Origin: Symsagittifera roscoffensis
Lineage: Eukaryota; Xenacoelomorpha; Acoela; Convolutidae
Direction: 5' to 3'
Length of the DNA stretch: 64,000 nucleotides
NCBI RefSeq assembly: GCF_963678635.1
Contig: NC_087063.1
Location: 13,213,006 to 13,277,005 of the forward strand
Shown: positions 39,101 through 51,100 of the stretch, in pieces
How the letters are laid out: each line of letters begins with the position of its first letter
Numbering within the stretch: position 1 is the stretch's first letter
Made by a program: the position numbers and the translations under genes
The notes under the pieces: model-generated
Databases searched by the model: none
Seen by the model: the letters and a program-made list of their open reading frames with translations, nothing else
Told to the model about the DNA's origin: nothing

Positions 39101-42100
39101 AAAAATTAGTTCAAATTTATAAAATTTTTGCTTTTTTTCTGCTCAGTAAACTCACGCCTTCTGTTAATTCCAGCTGATCGTCAGGCTTCAAAAGCTGCTT
39201 TGGTTGCATCCAGTCTTCCATGCCAGCATAGCCGGACTCTTCGTGACCTTGAGACTGTGATTCATCTTCGGTCTGAACAAAATTAAATCATCCAAAAAAG
39301 ATATTTTATGTACGAGATAAAATTACCAATCGAATGTGTGTATTGGTGAGAGGTGATGATCAGATTGCATTCTGAGCGTGAGCCACACGTGTGATCAAAC
39401 AAGCCAAACGGCGAAGCAAAGACTGGAAACTAAAAAGCAGAAGAGAATAATAAATGTTTCAAAACGAGAGGCAACATATATTTAAATTTATTCAATTGTC
39501 AGAAAACCTGATTTTAAAATGAATTTAAAAATCAGGTAAGTTTTAACTGGTCGCAAAGGAAATTTTGAGCTAAAAAATTCTAACATATTTATTATTTGGT
39601 GCAGAGGCAATCTAGAAATTTATCGGGGGATTTCTGAGATTCCCGGATCTGTCCCACTTGGACCAAAGGTAACGCGAGTGCTCTCGCACTCTAAGGTCTG
39701 CAGTTCGAATATCGCCCGAGCCTTGTTTTTTCGGAGTATGTATGTATGAAAAATTACATTGTCGGGCTTTCTTTAGTCTGCTCAATTTTTGTCGGTTTAA
39801 ATTTCGAGGCATTGAACTTTCTTCTAACTTGAACAAAAATTACTATAATTTACAGTCGTTCTATTATTTGTAAATTCATCAATTCGGATTTTGAAACGTT
39901 TTAAATCAGTGCCTGAATATGTTGAAAGATCTATTATTAAAAATAGTTTATTGATCATCTTAATTTTTAACCAAAACGAAGTTTTTGTTCAATTCTGTGC
40001 AAATTAATCATACAAGTGTGGCATAGCTCAGAACACAACCTACCAAGGTGCTATGAAGTCCAGGAATTTGACTCACTCTAGTTTTTCGGCTCTAAAATCA
40101 ATCAAATTCAATCAAATATAAATGTTTTTTTTTACCTTCTTCATTGCTTTGCTAGGTGCCATTTTTCAAATATCTGAAACCAGTTTTGTGCATTTTCTAA
40201 GACTAGTGAAGACTAAGGAAAAGAGGACCAAGTTAACATCCCCCCAAGGACCGTCGTATGACGACAGGGTGGAGTCCTGTCGTCATACGATGGTCCCGTG
40301 CACAGGTTGGATAGGGTCATACCAAAGCCTTAAAAACGCATCAGCAAACAGTTTAGGAAAATTTCTGTCAGTTTTTATAGAATCTAGAAGTTTCCTTAAA
40401 TTTTAACTTTTCCAAATTGAAAGTTATTTTCCAACGAAAAATGATTAAAATAAATTTAAAAAATGGTAAAATAGTTTTAAAAAAAGCTGAAACAAAGTTA
40501 AGGGAGTATTTGAATTAAATTGAGACTCTAAATTTTGAGTGCATTACCTCATATCTCTTCAAAGTTTGAGATATTTAGTCTGAAAATGGTTTAAGCTTGG
40601 GTTACTTAGCCGAAGTATCAAGTAAAAGGGGAGCAATGTCGTCATACGACAGTCCCGTGCACAGGTTGGATAGGGCCATACCAAAGCCAATAAACGCATC
40701 AGCAAACATTTTAAGAAAATTTCTGTCCGATTTTGTAGAATCTAGAAGTTTCCTTAAATTTTATTTTTTTTTTCAAAATTGAAGGTTATTTTCCAACGAA
40801 AAATGGTTAAAATAGAAGAAAACAACTGGTAAAATAGGAAAAATAAAGTCTAAAACAATTTTAACGAAGTATTTGAATTAAATTGAGAGTCTAAATTTTG
40901 TGTGCATTACCTCTTATCTCGCAAAGTTTGGGTTATTTTGTCTGAAAATGGAAAAAATGGACCTAAATTTCTTGTCAGCATTTACCGTCAATTTTTAGAT
41001 ATTTTCAATAGCCCAATGATTGAATGAGCTTGAATACCACGTTTAGCCCTTGAGCAAATAAACAAGCCGAAGTATAAAACAAAGCAAAAATTCGCAGAGT
41101 ACACCAGCCGAAACATTTCGTCACATCAATAACATTTGCATGACTTTTGTAACTGTTACATCATTGTTACATCACTATTATATAACACTTACAAATTTTC
41201 GGCTAGTTCATATACCACCATTTGACCCCTCCCAATCAGTTTTTTTGTGGTGGACAAAATTGGTTAGAAAAAAATGTTACCCTTTCGAGCAAGTTCATTC
41301 CAGTCTCTTAGTGACGTGGAGAACAATTACTTGTGCGCCTACAAAAAGTGTTTGAGCATAGATATATTAGCTTAATAGCTAATAGATCCAACAACAAGTT
41401 TTACAGCTAAGAAAATAACCATACTATGGAATGGAACGGACTTAAATTAACGTCTCTATATGAAGACAGTTCGTGGAACAATTTGCAATTGAAGGAATAC
41501 GTGATGAAGGGACTCCTGACTGTAACCTCGGTTACTATGATACTTTTGACCTTCAAAAAAAAATTACAAATATGAAAACATTTTTCCATAGTACAAACAA
41601 CAAATGTATCATCCATCTAAATTTAGAAAAAAATAAATACATGAATTACCAATTGTTGAGGAATTCTCATACAAAATGATTAAAATAAATTTAAAAAATG
41701 GTAAAATAGTTTTAAAAAAAGCTGAAACAAAGTTAAGGGAGTATTTGAATTAAATTGAGACTCTAAATTTTGAGTGCATTACCTCATATCTCTTCAAAGT
41801 TTGAGATATTTAGTCTGAAAATGGTTTAAGCTTGGGTTACTTAGCCGAAGTATCAAGTAAAAGGGGAGCAATGTCGTCATACGACAGTCCCGTGCACAGG
41901 TTGGATAGGGCCATACCAAAGCCAATAAACGCATCAGCAAACAATTTAAGAAAATTTCTGTCCGATTTTGTAGAATCTAGAAGTTTCCTTAAATTTTATT
42001 TTTTTTTCTTCAAAATTGAAGGTTATTTTCCAACGAAAAATGGTTAAAATAGAAGAAAACAACTGGTAAAATAGGAAAAATAAAGTCTAAAACAAACTTA

Positions 42101-45100
42101 ACGAAGTATTTGAATTAAATTGAGAGTCTAAATTTTGTGTGCATTACCTCTTATCTCGCAAAGTTTGGGTTATTTTGTCTGAAAATGGAAAAAATGGACC
42201 TAAATTTCTTGTCAGCATTTACCGTCAGCATTTACCGAAAAATGATTAAAATAAATTTAAAAAATGGTAAAATAGTTTTAAAAAAAGCTGAAACAAAGTT
42301 AAGGGAGTATTTGAATTAAATTGAGACTCTAAATTTTGAGTGCATTACCTCATATCTCTTCAAAGTTTGAGATATTTAGTCTGAAAATGGTTTAAGCTTG
42401 GGTTACTTAGCCGAAGTATCAAGTAAAAGGGGAGCAATGTCGTCATACGACAGTCCCGTGCACAGGTTGGATAGGGCCATACCAAAGCCAATAAACGCAT
42501 CAGCAAACAATTTAAGAAAATTTCTGTCCGATTTTGTAGAATCTAGAAGTTTCCTTAAATTTTATTTTTTTTTTCAAAATTGAAGGTTATTTTCCAACGA
42601 AAAATGGTTAAAATAGAAGAAAACAACTGGTAAAATAGGAAAAATAAAGTCTAAAACAAACTTAACGAAGTATTTGAATTAAATTGAGAGTCTAAATTTT
42701 GTGTGCATTACCTCTTATCTCGCAAAGTTTGGGTTATTTTGTCTGAAAATGGAAAAAATGGACCTAAATTTCTTGTCAGCATTTACCGTCAGTATTTACC
42801 GAAAAATGATTAAAATAAATTTAAAAAATGGTAAAATAGTTTTAAAAAAAGCTGAAACAAACTTAAGGGAGTATTTGAATTAAATTGAGACTCTAAATTT
42901 TGAGTGCATTGCCTCATATCTCTTCAAAGTTTGAGATATTTAGTCTGAAAATGGTTTAAGCTTGGGTTACTTAGCCGAAGTATCAAGTAAAAGGGGAGCA
43001 ATGTCGTCATACGACAGTCCCGTGCACAGGTTGGATAGGGCCATACCAAAGCCAATAAACGCATCAGCAAACAATTTAAGAAAATTTCTGTCCGATTTTG
43101 TAGAATCTAGAAGTTTCCTTAAATTTTATTTTTTTTTTCAAAATTGAAGGTTATTTTCCAACGAAAAATGGTTAAAATAGAAGAAAACAACTGGTAAAAT
43201 AGGAAAAATAAAGTCTAAAACAAACTTAACGAAGTATTTGAATTAAATTGAGAGTCTAAATTTTGTGTGCATTACCTCTTATCTCGCAAAGTTTGGGTTA
43301 TTTTGTCTGAAAATGGAAAAAATGGACCTACATTTCTTGTCAGCATTTACCGTCAATTTTTAGATATTTTCAATGGCCCAATGATTGAATGAGCTTGAAT
43401 ACCACGTTTAGCCCTTGAGCAAATAAACAAGCCGAAGTATAAAACAAAGCAAAAATTCGCAGAGTACACCAGCCGAAACATTTCGTCACATCAATAACAT
43501 TTGCATGACTTTTGTAACTGTTACATCATTGTTACATCACTATTATATAACACTTACAAATTTTCGGCTAGTTCATATACCACCATTTGACCCCTCCCAA
43601 TCAGTTATTTTGTGGTGGACAAAATTGGTTAGAAAAAAATGTTACCCTTTCGAGCAAGTTCATTCCAGTCTCTTAGTGACGTGGAGAACAATTACTTGTG
43701 CGCCTACAAAAAGTGTTTGAGCATAGATATATTAGCTTAATAGCTAATAGATCCATCAACAAGTTTTACGGCTAAGAAAATAACCATACTATGGAATGGA
43801 ACGGACTTAAATTAACGTCTCTATATGAAGACAGTTCGTGGAACAATTTGCAAATGAAGGAATACGTGATGAAGGGACTCCTGACTGTAACCTCGGTTAC
43901 TATGATACTTTTGACCTTCAAAAAAAAATTACAAATATGAAAACATTTTTCCATAGTACAAACAACAAATGTATCATCCATCTAAATTTAGAAAAAAATA
44001 AATACATGAATTACCAAATGTTGAGGAATTCTCATACAAATACTTGACGCATTTTTTGAGGTACATTTTATTAGCAGTAAATTTTATTGACGCGTTTAGT
44101 GTCTCGCGGAATCGACAACGAGCGAAACAATTTAGAACTTAGTACTTCGCAGAGACTTTCTAAGCGTTGTTCGCTTCCCGGTTTTTACAGTTTTTGGAGC
44201 TTGAGCGTTATTTTTAAACGAGTCCGAGAGTTACCCAAGGTGTCATTGGTGTAGTAAACTCGTCCTGAAAATCAACAATTGAATTCTCACAATAACAGCA
44301 TCTAAACTTTCGTATTACCTATTTGGGAAAAACTTTGAATGTTTTAACTTACTCCACCAAAATTCATAACTTAAAACTATGAAGTAGAAATAAAAACGCT
44401 CGATTCTGAATGGTTGAAACTAAATACGACTTTAAAATATAGTTTGAATAACCATTCATTTAGTAATTGATGCGCCGTTCATTTAATTTGGGCGGAATAC
44501 GAAAAATATTCAAAATTTTTTTCATAAAATTTCATACAGCTGCAACTAACAAGAATGATGATAAGGAGTTTTGACCTGAGCTATTTCTCTTAACAGTACT
44601 TTTAATTTAGATTATAAACAGAAAAATGAAAACATTAAAGCAAAACAACTCGTGCCAGATGAGGATGAGCATAGTGAAAATAAAAGAACCACAGAATGAT
44701 TTCTCTGAAAATGATAGGGGGGATTCTGTGCTTACGTCTCGGTTGGACATTGCAGTAGTCATACCAGACCTCATGAAAGTGCCTCCCTTTTCAAGGAACA
44801 AAAATCTAATATTAGAAGGCAGTATATTTTTAAAAGGACAGTCAATGTGAGGTAAGCACTGATTTTCAACCAATTTTTTTGCCAAATATTGGCTTAATTT
44901 AAAGAACAAAATGCATATTTTAAGCAAATAAGATCAATATCAAGGCGGAAAAATTGATAGATTTTGAATAAAAAACGAAACTTTTGATAGTTTTTGTTGA
45001 AATAAATCATCGATGCGATATCTTTGTTAATATGTAATTCAGAGCTATACCGGTCTAACTTAAAACTTTTCAAATGATGGCTCCTTTTTATGTACAATAT

Positions 45101-48100
45101 TGCATCAAATCTCAAAAGTGAAAAAAATCTTCAAAAGTAAGCCAGAAACATTTTATTTCTTACAAAATATAGTTTCCATTTTAATCGTATCTGCCCACCT
45201 GTTCGTCGGCTTCCGCATCATTTGCCTGCTGAGCTCGTGTCGCATTTAGTCCACTCATGAAATCAGAGCCCACTAAAACACGTGCAGTCAATTTAACGTT
45301 AGCCGTAAATAGCAAAACGGAACCAAAAAAAAAACTATTCCAAGTTCGCTTTTTCCCACCTTCCTTCCACATTTGAATTTCAACTGAAAAAAAAATCCGT
45401 TGTCATAATGCACTAAAAATGGCATGGTTATAAAATAACCATTGTGAACAGATTTGTTCTTCGTACTCAACATAAAAACATCACGTATTTAGACGTAAAA
45501 ACACGTAAAAGTATGAAAACAAACATTTTAAAAGTTAGGGAGAGTGGAAACAACCATTAATTTCACATGCATTTCGGAAATAATTGTTGTCCTTATTAAG
45601 TGTGAAAAAAGGTCTCAGAAGAGAAGAAAATTTTTTTTCGAACGATTTACCTCATTTGCATTTCAGACCAATGAATTGTCGTGAATTGTAAAAACTGTGA
45701 ACTCGTGTTTTTGAAAATAGAATTCATGTATAAGCTGGTGCACATTGAGACAAGACTGCTTGTATCATGAAAAAGCCCTGAATGTTTCGACTGCCCCTTA
45801 AGGTCTATGGAATAGTTTTGAATGTAAATCTTTGTTTAAAAAATTAAAATAAGCTTTACGAGCAGTTTTGAGTGCGGGAAAATTCGCTACTCAAAAAATC
45901 AGCACTACCCTTTAAACGCCATATTGTTTAAAATCTTCAAAGTGCACGTATAGTAATTCAAAACAATGCAAAATTGGAAGTTTTGAAACATCCGGAACGT
46001 AGCCAAAAAAAAAATGATTGGAGGTGAAATATCTTTATACCTTTGACATCAGGGAATCATTATCTTCATTGGGATGTAAAAAATTTTGTTGAAAGCTATT
46101 ATTCCGATCACCGAAAATGGTCTAAGTAAAAAATCAGAACAAATTATCACAAAACTTTAGAAAAAAGATATTTTTTCCCACATTTTTCTTTGAATTTCTT
46201 CCCCTAATATCTTAAACAAGAAGTAATGACCTTAGCGTCTCGCAAGGAAGCCCAAATAGCTTGATTTCAGTCAACTAGGAACAATTTTTGAATCAGAATA
46301 AATCAGCGCTTAAGTGTTAAAAGTAAGAAAAATAGCGCGCTGTAATTGTACCAAATTAGTCAAATAAAAAAATTATTTGAAACTCCCAAACTTAACAAAA
46401 AGTCATACGTGAAATAAGTTTATAAATTTGAGTTCAGGACGTCAATACTTTTCATATGTTATAAAACTCCATTGGTATCTTAAAAACTCGAAATCAATTA
46501 TATATTTAAATGCGGGCTTCACTATCTCGCCATGTTTAAGCTTTTTCAACGTATTATTTTTGCATGTTTAAGCTATATCGTATATTGCAGTGGTTAAGAT
46601 TTTTTTCTTTCGATTTTCCAATTTAATTTTAGTGGTTATTTTACCGAGTTTAAATTAAGCAGCCCAATATCGAATTAGATGTTGCGAATTTGGCCTCCAA
46701 TTTGAGTGCCCGAATCATTTTAGTTCTCGAGATAAGACGATTTTTGAGATTTTTTCTAAAACTTTCAGAAATTTCAAATAACAAAATAATTTAGAAAACT
46801 TGAAGTTCCCAACCCTGTAGTTGGGTGCTGTCAGAGTACTCTAAGGAGTTACAAATCTTGCCTCCAAATATGACTGTTCAAATCCTTGTAGTTTTTGAGA
46901 TATGACGTTTTTTGTGATTTTTCAGAAAACTTATATTAATTTTTTGTTCGCAAAATCTGAAATTCGCAACCCTGTAGTTGGGTCCTGTCCGAGTTTTCTC
47001 AAAGATTGCGAATCTTGCCTCCAAATATGACTGCTCACTTCTTAGTAGTTTTCGAGATACGATATTTTTTGTGATTTTTTCAAGAATTTTCAGAAAATTT
47101 TGTTTAATTATTTCTCAATATTTGAATTTCCCAATTTTGTAGTTGGGTGCTGTCAGAGTACTGTAAGGAGTTACAAATCTTGCTTCTTAATATGACTGTT
47201 TAAATCTTTGTGGTTTTCGAGTCATGACGTTTTTTGTGATTTAAAAAAAAAATTCAGAAAAGTTATTAATTTTTTTAATTAAAATCTGAAATTCGCAACC
47301 CTGTAGTTGGGTCCTGTCAGAGTAATCTCTAAGATTGCGAATCTTGCCTCTAAATATGATTGCTCAATTCTTTGTAGTTTTCGAGATATGACGTTTTTTT
47401 GTGATTTTTTCAAAAATTTTCAGAAAACTTAAATTATTATTAGTTTTTAAAAATCTGAAATTCCCAACCCTTTAGTTAGGTCTTGACAGAGTAATCTCAA
47501 AGATTGCGAATCTTGCCTCCAAGTATGACTGCTCAACTCTTTGTAGTTTTCGAGATATGACCTTTTTTTGTGATTTTTCCAAAAATGTTCTGAAAACTTC
47601 AGAAAGTTTAAATTAATTTTTTTTTCAAAATTTGAAATTTCCAACGCTATAGTTGGGTGTTGTCAGGGTACTCTAAAGAGTTGCAAATCTTGCCACAAGC
47701 GGCTGCTAAATGCGACTGCTCTTATGCTTTTAGTTTCCGAGATCTGACGTTTTTTGACTTTTTCAAAATTTCTCGAAGAACTTATCTACAAAGAAATTCA
47801 AAAAATTTGAAAATACTAAGTTAATGAAGATGCAACCTTATTGTCAGCGTACACCCAGGCGTCTCAAATCTTGCCTCTTAATATGAATGCTCAAATCCTT
47901 TTAGTTTCCGAGATAAGACGTTTTTTTTTTTTTTCATTTTTTTTTTCGGGAAACTTAGGTTTAAAACAATTCTCAAATTTTTGGGATTCCTAACCCTATA
48001 ATAGGGTGCTCTTAGTGGTTGCAAATCTGGCCACATGCGACTGCTAAACGCGACTGCTCTAATGCTTTTAGTTTCCGAGATGTGACGTTTTTCGATTTTT

Positions 48101-51100
48101 TCGAAACTTCTCTAAGAACTTATCTACAACTATATATCTAGAAACTACTAAGTTGATGAAGATACAATCTTATTGTTAGCGTACACCCAGGCCTCTCAAA
48201 TCTTGCCTCTTAATATGAATGCTCAAATTCTTTTAGTTTCCCAGATAAAACGTTTTCAATTTTTTTTTTCGGGAAACTTAGGTTTGAAAAAATTCACAAA
48301 GTTTTGGATTTCTAACCCTATAGTAGGGTGCTCTCAAGGAATCTCAGTGGTTGCAAATCTGGCTTCCGAATTTCTCCAGAGGCCCTTTAGGTTTTCGAGA
48401 TGACGCTTTTAAAATGGGATTTTTAAACAAATTTAAAAGTTCGAAATTACCAACCCTGTAATTGGGTGCAGTCAGAGTACACTAAAAGTTTGCAGATGTT
48501 GTTTCCAATATATGCGGTTTTTCATAAGTTGTCGAAAAATTTCGAAGCACCGAAGGTGCGTTGATTGCTAGTTATTTTTAATGTCAACAATTTTAATGGT
48601 TTTTTTTTGTTTTCGGCTCAATGAGCGGCTTAGAATGGCTCAATGAAAGCCTTGTCGGCTTAGTGGCCGCTCGAAAAAAAAATAAAAGACTTATTTAATG
48701 CCGTTTTTTGTGTTTCTTAACTATTTTTCGGAAAATTTTTCCCCGAAAATGTTTTTTTCTCTTTCTTATTTCAGTCTTGTTTTCTATCGCTAGCTTGCAA
48801 TGCTCTACTTGCGTTGCACAGCAAGCGATTATAAGCTGCGCTTCGCCTCGGTGTTTAAGTTCTTTTCAAATTCATTAGCTTAAATTAAATTAATTTCCGA
48901 TAACAAATATCAGAAATTCAAATGGCGCGAAAGGTGAATAACCTTTTGTTTCAAAGTTTATAACTCTCAGCGGAATTGAAAATTACCCACTGACACAATT
49001 TCCTGTATTTGAGTTACAGTGTTATGAAAACATGTGAATCATAACAGATTCTTGAAATTCAAAGAGCCTCAACGTGATCTGTTTTTTCTCCCAAATGCGA
49101 AAAATGAAAACTATGCGTAGGCTGTTTGTGTGATGTGAATGTATTTTTTAGAGTCTGGCAAACTTCAGATTTGGGATCCAAATGACGGACAGGAATTACT
49201 GAGTAAAAAGTGTCACGACGATTCAATTGACCACATTTGGTATATTCAGAATAATTTATCTTTAACTGATGGTTTGTGCGTGTTGACTGTAGATACATTA
49301 TTTTCTAGTATCAGTAAAGCTATCTTCCAATGTGTTTGATTTTTAAAAAAATATGCGTAACAAAATACTGGTATTCTAGAAACTTTTCTAGCGCAGTACC
49401 GATGATAAGATAATTAGTAAAAAGGATAATAAGCAGCGAAATTAATCCATTTAGTGTATTTTAGGCCTCAGATGAAATTGTTGTCACCGGATCGAAAGAC
49501 TGTTTAGTGAAAGTGTGGACCATCTCGTCAAGCGAGGGAGGAGACAGGCATTTTTTCTGAACCCTATTTTTGTCTCCGACTGTTTGAAGCAGCCTTCTTC
49601 CGGAGAGACAGTTTCGAGTGAACGGAAGGTTGGTTTAAGTATGATAGATGGGTCGCTGGAACTAAAACTGTTCGTGAAGTCATGCATGGTGGAACATAAG
49701 GCTTATGTATAACTTTTATCGAACAGTTTTTCATTTGTGTATTCTGGCCAATACTTTAAGGTTACTTTTTTGGCTAGGATTTGCTGGAAAGATCAGTCTA
49801 AGGCATCACTGGAGACTTTTGTCTGGTTGCGAACTTATTAATCGATTTAAGACGATTTAACCTTGAGGGAAGTGCGGATCTCTTTAACTATCCCCCTTAT
49901 TGCTAAAGGAAGATTCGTTACTAGGTATAAAATCCGTGTATGCTAAAACCTTGATTAAGCTTTTTTATTGGGGTGTTTATCATTTACTAGATAATCAGGG
50001 GGATATTTAGCGAGATCCGAAAGTGCCAAATTAAGAATTTTTCAACTCTTTACCGAGAACCAACTTAGCAGTAGGGGCATAATAAAGATAATTTAATGAT
50101 CCATCTATGATACGTACCCCAGGTGTTTCTTGGACCCATACTGGCCTTGACTGTAGACCAAGAGGAGTCTCTAATTTTTGTGGGAGATGATGGACCCAAT
50201 ATAAAGATCATCGACTGGAAAAAAGGTGAGAAGTTAACTTTTGTGCCATGATAATTTTTGAATCAAGGATTTCATCTCTTTCAGTGACGAACACCCGAAT
50301 ATCGTGTTCTAGATAAACAATTGAGACTCTGTACTATCTACAATCCTTAAAGGGTTGGCTCTGATGGCAAAGTAGTCATCATTGTTTTTTGTGGTAACCA
50401 ATTTTTATGTTGTTGTTTTTTTTCTGATCACGATTGAATCTTTCATATGCGCTTCTACATCCTCTGTTTGGATTAGTTATTGTTAAATCTAATCCTCTTC
50501 CCTGCTTTTAAGTTCTGACCATTCTCGGTGGTATGTTCCTAAAGTTCATGGCGTGACTCTGGGCTTTTTTATCTTAGGTAGTTGCTGAGATCAAACTGTG
50601 TTAGCAGCCTTATTTCTTACCTTTTTTTTTTCTTTAGTCAGATTGAGTTGTTATTTATAGTCCAACCGTGATAGCTAAGCTCAATCCAAGGTTTGCCTAG
50701 TTCCACTCTTTTTGAATCCACTACTTCGACGTTCAACTCAAAAGCTATATCCTCTTGTCTTCTGCTTTCTTTCCCACTGGATATTTTCCTCCCAATTATG
50801 AGTATTGTAATCAACTTCCATTTCCAATGAGTAGGACTGGGGAATATACTACTCCTCTGTGTTAATTCTGGGGTTTTCTATGCATATTAGGGCCTCCTAA
50901 ATGCCGAAAGGTCAGTTAAAGGTCAGTCCGGGGTCACCAGGGGGTCAATCTTCTATCTTCGGGGTCAGAGTACTATGGGGGTCCTATCTAGCAAGTTTCA
51001 GCCATATCTCATCAGTACGTCACAATTTATCCCATTTTTAAGGTCATTTATCGTTTTTCCCGGGCTAGGGCTACGGAAAGAGTCGCCGAAGGCATTTTAT

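Noticed and set aside
40597-43147. Repeated 61-71-residue frames starting MGYLAEV
   Set aside because: Follow the satellite unit; no sign of selection on protein.
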